Positions 5,955 through 15,125 of a stretch of 64,000 bases of DNA are shown piece after piece; position 1 is the first letter of the stretch, and the number at the start of each line of letters is the position of its first letter. This DNA comes from an uncultured Atopobium sp. (GTDB lineage: Bacteria > Actinomycetota > Coriobacteriia > Coriobacteriales > Atopobiaceae). The notes beneath the pieces were generated by a model. That model was not told the origin of the DNA and searched no databases. It saw nothing but the letters and a program-made list of their open reading frames with translations. Location of the stretch: the NCBI GenBank assembly GCA_938045565.1, contig CALIAZ010000002.1, forward strand, positions 1 through 64,000. The letters run 5' to 3'. The position numbers and the translations under genes were made by a program.

Positions 5955-7712
5955 TTGGGGATTATCTTAAAACCAGTTAGAAATAGGGGAGGCGCGAAAA
6001 GCTCGGCCACTCGCCTTGAGCTATACCTCGCAGAAGGGCTTTCTGATGATAGAAGTCTTGCCAACTATCTTGAGTATGGCCATGAAGCTCAAGCGCCGAG
6101 AGTGCGGGCTTTCACGTCCTGGAACGGATCAGAAACTCCTTTTGGATGGGCAAAGGATTTTGCTAAAACCCGTGCCGGCTATAAAAAGGAAGACGGGCGC
6201 AAGTACTACCACTTTGTGTTTTCTCCGGATCCGGAAGACAAAGCTTCGCCAACAGAAATTGCGGACATGGCTGCTGAGTGGGTAGAGTTAGCTTTTCCAG
6301 GATCTCAGTGGGTGGCTGCAGTACATGATGATAATGCCGGACATATTCCACATGCTCATATTGTGGTCAATGCGGTGTATCCGGATACCGGAAGAAAGAT
6401 TCACTATAGCGATAGTGAATGGAATGACAAATCAATCCTTAAGAACCAGGTAGCCTTAGCTCACGGTTTAAGTAAGACCGAAACGGTCTATGAGCACAGA
6501 AGAAATGAGCGTTGGGAGTCCAAACGTGTGCGCGCCGATAAAGCTGAACAGGCCATTCTACGACGCGGTGGACGCAGCTGGAAGCATGAGATCAAAATAG
6601 ATATTGATGTGGCTATGACAAGGTGTTCTACTTGGGGTGAGTTTGTAGAAGATCTCAACAAAAAAGGTATCAAGATCACCCGTGAGAGACGTGGCGGAGG
6701 TCTTGTGTTTTGGCATCCGGAGAGCAATGGATATGATAAGAAAGTACGAGCAGCAAAGCTCGGTGGCAAATACACTGAAGCGGCACTCACGTCTCGTATG
6801 GGCTTTGATTTCAAGAAGCTCAGCCTTGGTCGTGAGGTTTTGCATGAGATAGATCCGGAATTGAAACAAGCAGTATTTGATTCTTACCCCAGGCATGACC
6901 AGAGTCTACAAACCTGGCTATACAGGGTTGCCGGAAGATATGGAAATGATGTAGCCGATACGATCAGAGATGCAAATATCTGTGCCACATTCGGTATTGA
7001 TTCTGTCCGTACTCTTGATTATCAACTGAAGGTAGCGAGAAGTACAAGTGAGAGGCTCTCGCAGAGCTATAGAGACGCAGAGCGTGCACTCACAAAAGCA
7101 CAACAACTTGATACCGATGCGCATACCGAAGTTATGCTGGCATCCAAGCTCACAGATATTACCCGAGAGGCTGACAAAGCAATCTTTGTAAGTCCTAAGA
7201 AGCGAAATGAGATTAAAGCGACCAGGGAGCGACTGCGTGCGGTACAAGCGAGGCTTGAAAATACAGCCGGAGTCATGCTTGAAAAACGAGGAGGAAACTA
7301 TAGAGCGTCCACTTCAGAGCTTCTACGTTCAGTAGAGTATGAGCTAAGGCAAACGGGATATGCTCAAGAGCGAGCGGATAGTTGGCTAAAAACGTTAGAG
7401 CGGCTTTCAAAGAGAGTGCATAGCGGCGATGAGGGCGGATTTAAGCGACCCAAGCGTGACTTTAGCAGTGTTACTCCTCCAAAGCCTAAGGTGCGCCATT
7501 ATAAGAGTGCAGACGAGCTTATACGGGCTAATGCCTGGCGTGGTGAGAGGTTAAGTACGGCAGCGGAAGCCCTTGAGCGCGCATATGCTGAAGCTAATCG
7601 TATAGAGGCAATGAAAGTAGCGGCAAAGCAGGAACGCGAAGTCCGTAAACTCGGGTTTACGGTAAAGCCTGACCAAAAGATCAATATACAAAGAAGGGAC
7701 AACAAGAAATGA
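5955..7712 (+). CDS. VirD2-type relaxase (MOBP-like)
   Basis: 585 residues; start codon TTG at 5955, coupled to mobC. The relaxase domain covers about residues 1-250: catalytic Tyr candidates at 38 and 41 (LANYLEYGH), and the metal-binding motif with His130, His133, His135 and Asn139 (HIPHAHIVVN). The C-terminal half is helical and charged, with no helicase or primase motif. It would nick oriT, stay bound to the 5' end, and be carried to the recipient by the VirD4/VirB4 system at 20986-28523. The next gene overlaps its stop by 4 bp (ATGA). Confidence 0.92.
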   Translation: MGIILKPVRNRGGAKSSATRLELYLAEGLSDDRSLANYLEYGHEAQAPRVRAFTSWNGSETPFGWAKDFAKTRAGYKKEDGRKYYHFVFSPDPEDKASPTEIADMAAEWVELAFPGSQWVAAVHDDNAGHIPHAHIVVNAVYPDTGRKIHYSDSEWNDKSILKNQVALAHGLSKTETVYEHRRNERWESKRVRADKAEQAILRRGGRSWKHEIKIDIDVAMTRCSTWGEFVEDLNKKGIKITRERRGGGLVFWHPESNGYDKKVRAAKLGGKYTEAALTSRMGFDFKKLSLGREVLHEIDPELKQAVFDSYPRHDQSLQTWLYRVAGRYGNDVADTIRDANICATFGIDSVRTLDYQLKVARSTSERLSQSYRDAERALTKAQQLDTDAHTEVMLASKLTDITREADKAIFVSPKKRNEIKATRERLRAVQARLENTAGVMLEKRGGNYRASTSELLRSVEYELRQTGYAQERADSWLKTLERLSKRVHSGDEGGFKRPKRDFSSVTPPKPKVRHYKSADELIRANAWRGERLSTAAEALERAYAEANRIEAMKVAAKQEREVRKLGFTVKPDQKINIQRRDNKK

Positions 7713-8191
7713 ACTCACAAGAGCTGGTAGTGTGGTGGAAGGCGGGATGTACCACCATAGGGGCACCGGAGATGTCTTTGGCAAATGGCTTTGTTTTGGA
7801 TGACAACACCATTGACTATTCAGATCCGGATAACGGCATCTTTTGGACCAGGTCGTGCGTATGGCAAAATCCAGATGAGAAGGATTACAAAGGTGTTCTA
7901 GTCATTGAGAAAGACACCGGAAGCCTGGTTGCCGAGTTTGCAAGCGTACATGACGCAGAAGAGTTCATCAAGACCTCTCACCACGAAGAAGATCTAACTA
8001 TAGTAGACGCTGATGAGGATAGTAAACGAGAAAGCGAGATGAGAGTTTGGCATAGAAGAACGTGCGTCGTCTCCGGAGACGAATGTGCGCGAGCTATGGC
8101 CATACAGGTACATGGAGTTATGGTCCTTGTGAGAGACGAACATGCAACAAATACATGCGGGCTTATTGACCCAAACGAGATTCCAAAATAG
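7709..8191 (+). CDS. Hypothetical protein co-translated with the relaxase
   Basis: 160 residues, start overlapping the relaxase stop (ATGA). I recognise no family. It is acidic, with several Trp residues near the N-terminus (ELVVWWKAGCTT) and a central DAEEF segment; no signal peptide or membrane segment is seen. The overlap suggests a mobilisation accessory role or an element-specific factor. It ends at the bidirectional hairpin 8198-8217. Confidence 0.7.
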   Translation: MNSQELVVWWKAGCTTIGAPEMSLANGFVLDDNTIDYSDPDNGIFWTRSCVWQNPDEKDYKGVLVIEKDTGSLVAEFASVHDAEEFIKTSHHEEDLTIVDADEDSKRESEMRVWHRRTCVVSGDECARAMAIQVHGVMVLVRDEHATNTCGLIDPNEIPK

Positions 8192-8197
8192 AAAAAA

Positions 8198-8217
8198 AGG
8201 CTCTAAAGAGCCTTTTT
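8198..8217. terminator. Bidirectional terminator between the mob and fic operons
   Basis: AGGCTC/GAGCCT stem (8198-8203 with 8208-8213) with loop TAAA, preceded by A7 and followed by T5, so it can stop transcription from both converging operons. Confidence 0.8.
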
Positions 8218-8419
8218 ACGTAAGAGTAACTGTGAGTTCTTTTCCGAGCGCTTGGGCAATTTTTTCAAGAGACGCTATCGTAGGTGCTACTTGTCCAGAC
8301 TCGATGCGACTTATGGTAGAACGCGGCATACCAGTGATCTCAGAGAGTTTATAAACCGAGTATCCATGCTCAAGGCGTGCATCGCGAAGCGCATAAATAA
8401 TAGGGGAATTATCTACCAT
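8216..8419 (-). CDS. XRE-family HTH protein in the fic cassette
   Basis: 67 residues, almost entirely a helix-turn-helix: LRDARLEHGYSVYKLSEITGMPRSTISRIESGQ, then TIASLEKIAQALGKEL. Its start lies inside the end of fic (11-bp overlap), so it is made from the same transcript. It is probably the autorepressor of the vbhA-fic-xre operon; a second antitoxin role is possible. Confidence 0.85.
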   Translation of the reverse strand: MVDNSPIIYALRDARLEHGYSVYKLSEITGMPRSTISRIESGQVAPTIASLEKIAQALGKELTVTLT

Positions 8420-9107
8420 GACGGTGACCTTTGTTTCTAATATTTTGAGAATTACGCTTCCTATGGTCTATTGACGAGAGTACGTCACTTATGACTTGAG
8501 CCGACGTCGGTGTTCTCTCAAGTTTGTCGCCAACAGCTTTCAAGAAAAGACTTTCTAGTTTTGAAGCATCGGCATTTATAGCTCCATACTCTGAAGCAAC
8601 CCCTAGCTCCTCGGAAGTGATTGAGAGCCAGTTAATACGATATCCTGCGTCACGAGCGATTAAAGTCCAAAATACTCTTTGAGTTCTACCATTTCCCTCT
8701 CGAAAGGGATGGATATAGTTCATTTCATTGAAGTGTTCAGCAAGATTGTGACAGAAGTCTGTGCGTTCAAAACCCTTTAGAAAATTGATGTTCTGCATTT
8801 GCGTAAACTCATAAGGAATCGCCACAGGAAATCGGTCATAAGGCAAGAAGGCTGTTTGTCCTTTGCTAAGGTTGTATGTTCTTACTTGTCCGGCCCAAGG
8901 ATATACTTCTCCGAAGATGGCTTTATGTATCACAATAAAATCCTCAAAGGAATGGGTAAGGCGCGGACTTGACTGAAGAAACTCAAGAGTCGTTACTGTA
9001 GTAATGTCTGCTTCAATTTCGTCAAGCTGATCTTGGGTTCGAGCACCAAACAAGTTTATAAAAATGCCCGTTTCCTGATCAATGCAAGGATCTACAAACT
9101 CACTCAT
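8409..9107 (-). CDS. fic: Fic-domain AMP-transferase toxin (class I)
   Basis: 232 residues with the complete Fic motif HPFREGNGRTQR (around residues 138-149), including the catalytic His and the phosphate-binding loop. The upstream hairpin (flap) region is near residues 75-95. Fic enzymes move AMP onto Tyr or Thr of target proteins such as DNA gyrase and topoisomerase IV in the VbhT/FicT group. No inhibitory helix is seen inside the protein; inhibition would come from the small gene just upstream. It may be an addiction module keeping the element in its host. Confidence 0.92.
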   Translation of the reverse strand: MSEFVDPCIDQETGIFINLFGARTQDQLDEIEADITTVTTLEFLQSSPRLTHSFEDFIVIHKAIFGEVYPWAGQVRTYNLSKGQTAFLPYDRFPVAIPYEFTQMQNINFLKGFERTDFCHNLAEHFNEMNYIHPFREGNGRTQRVFWTLIARDAGYRINWLSITSEELGVASEYGAINADASKLESLFLKAVGDKLERTPTSAQVISDVLSSIDHRKRNSQNIRNKGHRHGR

Positions 9108-9109
9108 GT

Positions 9110-9304
9110 CTATGCAACAAAGTTCTTTGCGGCAACTTTTTCTTTATGATATGCAATAAGCTTTTTTGAGAACTGCTGTATTGTGATACTACCACTGATA
9201 TATTGCTCGGCCATTTCATAAAAAACGGGGGTTACATGAAGACCTTCAAGCTCCGTTGAATGTATGGCTTCCATAACAAGTTCTTTGCGCTCTTCTACTG
9301 TCAT
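9110..9304 (-). CDS. VbhA-like antitoxin of Fic
   Basis: 64 residues starting MTVEERKEL, with a good ribbon of ribosome binding bases (GAAAGGA) upstream of the ATG at 9302-9304; the longer reading to 9376 has no such signal. Residues 15-20 (STELEG) match the class I inhibitory motif [S/T]xxxE[G/N], whose Glu blocks ATP binding in the Fic active site. The remaining helices (FYEMAEQYISGSITIQQF) fit the antitoxin VbhA family. It ends 2 nt before fic. Confidence 0.85.
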   Translation of the reverse strand: MTVEERKELVMEAIHSTELEGLHVTPVFYEMAEQYISGSITIQQFSKKLIAYHKEKVAAKNFVA

Positions 9305-9371
9305 AATCAATCCTTTCGGCCGTGAATTATCTATACTTATAGTAGCATATATGCAACGTTTTTGCAAAAAA

Positions 9372-9401
9372 AACACTGCCTAGATAAGTCTAGGCAGTGT
9401 T
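9372..9401 (-). terminator. Terminator of the surface adhesin gene
   Basis: 13-bp perfect stem (9372-9384 with 9389-9401), loop TAAG; on the minus strand it is followed by a run of about nine U. Confidence 0.85.
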
Positions 9402-9425
9402 CCGAGTCAGCTCTTGTAGGCTCCC

Positions 9426-11735
9426 TTACAGACGACCTACAGGGTTTGTGGCCATGCGGTGGCGGATAAATATCCAGGCACCAGAACCAACAATTCCAAC
9501 CAAGCCAACATCAGTCAAGATCATACCAAGAGGGGACTGTCCTGTATTAGGAACATTCTTTGAAGTCTTGGTTGTGGGTGTTGTTGGTGGCGTTGGAGTC
9601 TTCTTCACATGGATGGTCTGACCGCTGTCTGTGATGTCAGCGTGTGTAGCGATCTCTTTACCATCCTTCTGCAGAGACTCAAAGGCGACAATGGACTTTT
9701 CCTCAAGTCCTGTCGTATCAACGGTGTAGGGAACCTCTACTGTACCGTCAGCCTTCTCTGGTGTGAACTTAACGGTTGTAGTAACAGGCTTTCCGTCCTT
9801 GTCCTTAAGCTCACCTTCGTCTTTGCCATCCTTGTTCTTAACATGGATCGTCATGGTTAGGCTGTACTCTTTGCCAGGTGTCAAGTTGTTGTAGCTTACT
9901 GTGTCCTTAAGCTTGACTTCCTTGTTAGCTTCAACCTCATGGTTTCCATCAACGTCGGTAAACTCAGTCTGAATCAGAGGCTTGTCTGGCTGATCATCAA
10001 TCGTGCCCATATCAACAGTGACCCCATCACGCGCAACTGTCACATCGAACTTGACGGGCTTGGTGCCTTCAGTGGCACTTGTGATGATTTCCTCAACCTC
10101 ATAGGTGTCATATGGGAATGCACCCTTAGCATCGTTAGGTTTTACTTCTGCATCTTTAGCGCCGGCAAACCATACACCAGCCTCGAAATCGAGCTTCGTC
10201 TCATCAACCTTACCGTCAGCGTCTACTGCCTTGTCATTTGCGTTGGTGTTATTGGTCGCTTTCAGTGCTGAAGAATCAAAACTACCGTTGGCATCAGTTA
10301 CGACATAGTGAGCCTCACCGGTCGTCTTTGAGGTGATCTTAAAGAGGGCGTTAGGAACACGTACCTGTGTCTCCTCGATAGCCTTGACCCACTTGATGTT
10401 GCCACGGATGACTTGCTCGGAGACGTTTGGAGTAACAAAAGTATTGACAGACTCAACGCTACCGTCAGAGGTCACCTGCTGGATGTGTAAGGTAGTATCG
10501 GAGATAGTGTAGCCCTTTGGAGCTTTGGTCTCCTGAATAGTAATTGTCCCTAGAGGAATGGTAGGAACTCCTGTGGCAGACATATAAAGCTCATCTCCGG
10601 AGACAAAAGATTCGTCTCGAAGAATATTTGCGATACCTTTATCGTTTGTCTTAAACACCCAAGTACGAGTTGCCTCTGAGGGAAGTTCTGACTCAGAGTT
10701 GTACATGCCACTATAGTACTTAACGGTAAACTCAGCTCCGGCAAGCGTGCCGGCCCCAAGAGGAGAGGCTTTGCCGGTCTCAGCATCGATCTTTTGGACT
10801 GCCATACGTGCAGGATCGTTTTGAGGAACATCCTTTACGGCAAGCTCAGCGGTTTTTCCGGACTCAATTTTGACCTCATGGATCTCCTCGTCCAGTGCAT
10901 ATCCCTTAGCTGCTTTGGTTTCTTTTACATAGTAAGTACCGGATTTGATGTTATCTAGCGTACCTTCGCCCTTGGAGTCAAGGGTAATCTTACCCACCTC
11001 TGTTGTGGCTGCAGAGTCAGAATAAACCGTATACTCAGCGCCTGCAAGATCATAGCAGGTGTTATTTCCGTCGGTAAGGGCAGGGTTTGCACTGGTTTTT
11101 ACGAGCTTCAAAGAGCCGCTGCGATTGAGAAAGAAGAGTACCTGAACGCCGTTGTCCGGTACAAAAAGACCGAGTGTACCATCATACTCAGTAGAGCTTG
11201 AATCAGCATAGGCTATAGCATCGTTGTAGAGCTTCCGGCCTTCAGGAGACTCAGGCACAAGACCCGGGCGAAGGACATGCCAAATAGCCTGCTGGGTTGC
11301 ACGAGCAGCATTCCAGCCGGTCTGGCCGCCTACGGTGCCTTTAACACTATAGCCATTGGCCATAATGTAGGAGATAGCACGAAGTTCGCGAGTTGAGTAA
11401 GACTTAGCACGTGAGTCATACTTCAGGTTCTTAAACGTAGCTGGATCTACAATAGTGCCGGTGTCTCCAGCCTTGGCCACGCTGTGATTGGCTTCGTCAC
11501 CACAGAACATAATCTCACCTGTAGAGTTTCGCCAAACATTGTAATTCTTGTCTCCCGGTTGCGTTTCAACCGAGCTGATGGAGTCTTTGGTTGCACCTTC
11601 AGCAAGGGCTACTGTAGGAGCCGCAGCACCTACAAGCCCAAAGACTTGGCTTACGGCAAAGATCAGTGCAATGAAAAATACCTTCAGCTTGTGGACAGGA
11701 GAAGAATTACACGACATAGTACGAGAGTATCTCAT
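9426..11735 (-). CDS. Sortase-anchored adhesin with thioester, Cna-B and VaFE-type domains
   Basis: 769 residues. Signal peptide about 1-45. Then a thioester domain with a Cys (FCGDEA, near 75-80) and the TQxA-type motif TQQAIW (near 137), which form an internal Cys-Gln bond used for covalent host binding. Two or three Cna-B (SpaA-type) domains follow (about 205-560), then a VaFE-type domain ending near IVAFESL. The sortase signal VPNTG lies at about 728-732, before a membrane segment and a final RHR. It starts after AAAGGAGG. A class B sortase and other cell-envelope genes lie upstream. Likely role: host or partner-cell attachment. Confidence 0.9.
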   Translation of the reverse strand: MRYSRTMSCNSSPVHKLKVFFIALIFAVSQVFGLVGAAAPTVALAEGATKDSISSVETQPGDKNYNVWRNSTGEIMFCGDEANHSVAKAGDTGTIVDPATFKNLKYDSRAKSYSTRELRAISYIMANGYSVKGTVGGQTGWNAARATQQAIWHVLRPGLVPESPEGRKLYNDAIAYADSSSTEYDGTLGLFVPDNGVQVLFFLNRSGSLKLVKTSANPALTDGNNTCYDLAGAEYTVYSDSAATTEVGKITLDSKGEGTLDNIKSGTYYVKETKAAKGYALDEEIHEVKIESGKTAELAVKDVPQNDPARMAVQKIDAETGKASPLGAGTLAGAEFTVKYYSGMYNSESELPSEATRTWVFKTNDKGIANILRDESFVSGDELYMSATGVPTIPLGTITIQETKAPKGYTISDTTLHIQQVTSDGSVESVNTFVTPNVSEQVIRGNIKWVKAIEETQVRVPNALFKITSKTTGEAHYVVTDANGSFDSSALKATNNTNANDKAVDADGKVDETKLDFEAGVWFAGAKDAEVKPNDAKGAFPYDTYEVEEIITSATEGTKPVKFDVTVARDGVTVDMGTIDDQPDKPLIQTEFTDVDGNHEVEANKEVKLKDTVSYNNLTPGKEYSLTMTIHVKNKDGKDEGELKDKDGKPVTTTVKFTPEKADGTVEVPYTVDTTGLEEKSIVAFESLQKDGKEIATHADITDSGQTIHVKKTPTPPTTPTTKTSKNVPNTGQSPLGMILTDVGLVGIVGSGAWIFIRHRMATNPVGRL

Positions 11736-11802
11736 ATACAGCCTCCTTTGGTCTGTGTAGCCCCTGTCGTGTGGAAGAGGGCATAAAAAGGATAGTGGCT
11801 AC

Positions 11803-11830
11803 ATTATATTTAAGATTTTAACTTTGACAA
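11803..11830 (-). promoter_or_regulatory. Promoter of the adhesin gene
   Basis: On the minus strand: -35 TTGTCA (11825-11830), 16-bp spacer, -10 TATAAT (11803-11808). It lies directly before the terminator hairpin of the upstream gene, so the adhesin has its own transcript start. Confidence 0.6.
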
Positions 11831-11835
11831 AGAAA

Positions 11836-11865
11836 AAGCCTCTTGTTTCGAAAAACAAGAGGCTT
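11836..11865 (-). terminator. Terminator after the 11904-13178 gene
   Basis: 13-bp perfect stem (11836-11848 with 11853-11865), loop CGAA; U-rich tail on the minus strand. Confidence 0.8.
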
Positions 11866-11903
11866 CTCCACAATCCATAGAATGTGTCTTAATAAGGCAG
11901 ACT

Positions 11904-13178
11904 TTACTCCCAGTGATCAAAAACCTGGTACTCTTCAGTATGACCTTGCTCAGGTACTTCTACGGTCTTGTACTTGGTTTTTACGGAGTAAGAGACGTCG
12001 TGCTCGTCAAGGTAGTCTGCTGCTTCAGCACGAGAATAGCAAATATGGCCATCAGAGAACTGAATATATTCTCCGTCGGGAACTTGCTTTGTGTAGGCAG
12101 GCTGATCTACTACATAGCGGGTCTCAGTACGATATACCGGACGCTTCTCACGTTGAGTAGAGGAAGAGCTTGATCCGGATCCAGAGTTGCCAGAAGAGCT
12201 TGAGCTGCCGCCATTAGACGGAGTAGATGGAGAAGACGTGTCTTCTGCTTGTTTGGTTGGCTCTTGGGGCTTTATCTCTTCTTCGGGTTTCGGGGCCGGC
12301 TCTGCAGGTTTGATTTCATTGCCTTTCGGATCTGTGACCGTCTTTCCAGCAGTTTCAGAAACCTTGTCTTTTTCTTCTTCAGGGAGTGCGTCATGAGTCT
12401 CTTTGCTCATAGTGTAGCCATCGGATCCATTCAACACATCGCTTGTCTTTGGTTTCTCACGAGAAGTAGAGGAAGTCTCTTCTTGAGGCTTAGATTCGCT
12501 CTCAGAAGACTTGTTTTCCTGCGTTTCTTCTGGCTGTTTCTCTTCCTCGTTTTGTTGTGTAGGAGCAGGTTGTGTCTCAGTGTTGTCCGCTTGCTTTGTT
12601 TCTGGATCCTTTGGAAGGGGAGACTGCTCTCCGGAGGTACGTGCGGCGCTAGAGTCAGGAGTATCAACAACGGCAATCTGAACGCTTCCGGATGTGTCCG
12701 TGGTAACCCAAGTGACATCCTTGATAGCAGTAGCCTTCTCTTCGCTATCGGCTTTTATGGTAGTGTCCTTTAGACGTGTAGCCATAGCAGCAGCGCGCCT
12801 GGGAGCATACCAGACGTTGTTTGCCGCAGTGTCTTCAGAGGTCTCAGTTACCATAACGTGACCATCTTTGATGCTAACGGCTATGTTAGAAGAAGCCGAG
12901 ACGTCGTCTCCGGCAAAGTGCAAATCAGCTGTTGTGTCTGCCACCTCTTGTGCCGTAAGTTCTATTTTCTCCTGCGTCCCCTCTTTAGCTTGAACTGCAG
13001 CAGATTCGCCTGCAGGAGGATTGGGTTTGCGGTTAAGTCCTCCGTGGGCGTATGCCGCGCCAATACCAAGGGCTGCGACAAGTGCAACCGAAGCGATGCC
13101 GGCGGCAATGGTGCGCTTGGTGTAAGCCTTACGTGCGGCGTCTGTTGTTTCGATGCCTTTCTTAGGTTCTGTGTTCAT
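11904..13178 (-). CDS. Membrane-anchored, low-complexity surface protein
   Basis: 424 residues. A cytoplasmic start is followed by one membrane segment (about 24-45, TIAAGIASVALVAALGIGA). A folded part extends to about 165. A long Glu/Pro/Ser/Gln-rich spacer covers about 180-340, ending in a Ser/Gly stretch. A C-terminal domain (about 345-424) has the pattern ETRYVVDQPAYTKQVPDG...CYSRAEAADYL. I recognise no enzyme motif. The tail domain resembles ones found on other coriobacterial surface proteins, but this is from general memory. It is encoded with the sortase and probably acts at the cell surface during transfer or adhesion. Confidence 0.7.
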   Translation of the reverse strand: MNTEPKKGIETTDAARKAYTKRTIAAGIASVALVAALGIGAAYAHGGLNRKPNPPAGESAAVQAKEGTQEKIELTAQEVADTTADLHFAGDDVSASSNIAVSIKDGHVMVTETSEDTAANNVWYAPRRAAAMATRLKDTTIKADSEEKATAIKDVTWVTTDTSGSVQIAVVDTPDSSAARTSGEQSPLPKDPETKQADNTETQPAPTQQNEEEKQPEETQENKSSESESKPQEETSSTSREKPKTSDVLNGSDGYTMSKETHDALPEEEKDKVSETAGKTVTDPKGNEIKPAEPAPKPEEEIKPQEPTKQAEDTSSPSTPSNGGSSSSSGNSGSGSSSSSTQREKRPVYRTETRYVVDQPAYTKQVPDGEYIQFSDGHICYSRAEAADYLDEHDVSYSVKTKYKTVEVPEQGHTEEYQVFDHWE

Positions 13179-13187
13179 GTGGTCTCC

Positions 13188-13544
13188 TTACGAACGAAAC
13201 GATGCTTTAAGAGCAAACAGGCCAAAAATGATTGAAAAAAGAGCCACTCCAATGGATCTCAAAATGTTTGGGATTGTGCCATCTAAAAATGACCAGAGAA
13301 TAAAAAGGCCAAAGAGAATCATAAGAAGCGTTTTAAGACCTTTGATTGCTTTTTGAGTGTCTTCTTTTTCTTTTTCTTCGGCTTCGATCTCTGTAATGAA
13401 CTGGCGTACCTCTTCTCTTTTAGAAGTGTCATTTGGAATCATCTGCTGAGAAGAAGAATCAATTTCTTCGGCTTTTGGAGGTACAATATAAAGCTCGCCA
13501 AGGTAGTTGCCGTGCTTGTCATATACGCTTTGCTTTGTCTGCAC
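13188..13544 (-). CDS. Small membrane protein
   Basis: 118 residues: a soluble, charged N-terminal half (Glu/Lys-rich helix near 45-68, EEVRQFITEIEAEEKEKED) and two membrane segments near the C-terminus (about 72-92 and 95-112). No known family recognised. It lies between the sortase and the surface protein in one operon. Confidence 0.7.
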   Translation of the reverse strand: MQTKQSVYDKHGNYLGELYIVPPKAEEIDSSSQQMIPNDTSKREEVRQFITEIEAEEKEKEDTQKAIKGLKTLLMILFGLFILWSFLDGTIPNILRSIGVALFSIIFGLFALKASFRS

Positions 13545-13577
13545 GCTCTGTCCAATCTCTAGCCTTAACTACAAACC

Positions 13578-14330
13578 CTAATCTTCTACAAATACGACAA
13601 CAGTTCTTGCGTCATGCCCATACCGTACATAGCCTGAACAGGTAATACAAATTGCATATCTTTTATGTATGGTAGCAATTTCTGACCAATTTGAAGCTTT
13701 TGAACCGGAGGTTTCACAGAAGTTTTTTATCCACTCCAAGCGCTCACTTTCGCTCATTTGCGGCAAGGCCCTCACATCTGTGTCATACGCATCAATGCGA
13801 CCTGCAGCAAGGGGAGTGAAGCGAGTAATACCAAGGTTGTAAGCATCTAAAGTAAGTGTTCCGAGATTGTTAAAGTTGTCTTGGATAAAGACCTCTCCCA
13901 AATCATGGAACATAGAGCGATTGTTCATCTTATGGCCATAGAAAAGAAGTATCTTATCTGAGGGTTTGCATTGCTCATCCAAAAAGATAGTGCCGGATTG
14001 AGAAGCATTACCCATAATGTCATGAGAAAGCCAGTATTCAGGATCTTCTGCAGTTGCCTGAGCTACCGGAAGATCGATGTTGGTGCCTTCGATCATAAGC
14101 CAAGCAATAGCATTCGGTACTTTCTCTTGAGCTTGTTCCCAGTCAATAGGAGCAGCGTCGCCTTGTTCAGAGTTTATACTTACGGCTGCTTTAGATCTTA
14201 CGGAAACGCTGAGATCCTCATATGCTTTTGCAGCCAGGAAGTCAGGTATCGTCATCCAAGCTCCTATAGCTACAGCTATAAGGCTGAGGGCAAGTATTAC
14301 TACAGGTATGGAACGTTTAGGCGAGTTCAT
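13578..14330 (-). CDS. Class B sortase
   Basis: 250 residues. An N-terminal membrane anchor (about 8-28) is followed by the sortase beta barrel. The catalytic His lies in LFYGHKM (near 150) and the catalytic Cys in ITCSGY (near 229); the segment VRYGHDARTVVV, with the likely catalytic Arg, follows. The spacing and YGHxM/TCS pattern fit class B enzymes. It probably attaches the VPNTG-bearing adhesin at 9426-11735, though sorting-signal specificity is untested. Part of the minus-strand operon starting at 15056. Confidence 0.88.
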   Translation of the reverse strand: MNSPKRSIPVVILALSLIAVAIGAWMTIPDFLAAKAYEDLSVSVRSKAAVSINSEQGDAAPIDWEQAQEKVPNAIAWLMIEGTNIDLPVAQATAEDPEYWLSHDIMGNASQSGTIFLDEQCKPSDKILLFYGHKMNNRSMFHDLGEVFIQDNFNNLGTLTLDAYNLGITRFTPLAAGRIDAYDTDVRALPQMSESERLEWIKNFCETSGSKASNWSEIATIHKRYAICITCSGYVRYGHDARTVVVFVED

Positions 14331-14351
14331 AATAAAACTCTATTTCTTTCT

Positions 14352-15056
14352 TCATTGTGACTCCTTTTCAATCCTTCGCGCACAAACAGTTTTGATTCCG
14401 TCTCTATACCCTTCATTGATAAGGCTTTGTCTTCGTCTATCACATGAGAGTTGCTTGGCAGATCCAGTTTTAATAGCAGGAGCTATCTCTGCATCAAACT
14501 TGTCTTTTACTGCAAGCGGAAGAATGACCATGAGTTCTTTTGATTGCTTTTCCAGCTCATGCGTAAGTCCGGAAAGATACCCAGCAATATATGAGTTGTA
14601 GGCGCCTTTGGTAGATCTTCTTTCTTTTCTCAAAGACTTCATCTTTGCATTAGCCAGGCGATTACCGGTGCGATAGAGATATTCAAAAGCAAGGGTAGCA
14701 GCCTGGGCATCTTGCTCATATCCATAGAAAGTTGCTTGATTATGGGTTTTTCTTTGTCCACAGGGGCTATAAGTTTCTTCTACCGTCTCCCAGGATTTGC
14801 ATCTAAAAGAAGCAGCAACCAGGTTCCTTAGATACACTCTCCAAAGACGGGGGTTAGAGATGATCTGAGAATTAACCGAGACAATGTTTTCGTCTTGAAT
14901 AGAGTCTTTTTTAAGCTCAGCATCCTCTACGTTATAAAGAACGATAAGGCGTTGAGCGAAAAGAACCGCCTGGGTTGCCTCAGCTGAGTTCGTATTGCGC
15001 TCACTCAGTGCTAAGAGCTTCCGGATTCGCTCAAGTATTTTTTGACTGTCTGACAT
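14352..15056 (-). CDS. DUF2786 domain protein
   Basis: 234 residues. Residues 6-50 fit DUF2786 (ILERIRKLLALSERNTNSAEATQAVLFAQRLI). This domain is common in plasmids, phages and integrative elements, with unknown function. The rest is helical and basic with no catalytic motif seen. It is the first gene of the minus-strand operon that includes the sortase, and it starts in the divergent control region shared with the HTH regulator. Confidence 0.85.
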   Translation of the reverse strand: MSDSQKILERIRKLLALSERNTNSAEATQAVLFAQRLIVLYNVEDAELKKDSIQDENIVSVNSQIISNPRLWRVYLRNLVAASFRCKSWETVEETYSPCGQRKTHNQATFYGYEQDAQAATLAFEYLYRTGNRLANAKMKSLRKERRSTKGAYNSYIAGYLSGLTHELEKQSKELMVILPLAVKDKFDAEIAPAIKTGSAKQLSCDRRRQSLINEGYRDGIKTVCARRIEKESQ

Positions 15057-15125
15057 TACCTGTTTACCTTTCTTGTCTGTGTAGTGATAGTTGGTTTGGA
15101 AGGCTTATGTTGATACTAAGTATAA

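Noticed and set aside
12187..12773. Ser/Phe/Leu-rich plus-strand ORFs
   Set aside because: Antisense shadows of the low-complexity spacer in the 11904-13178 gene.
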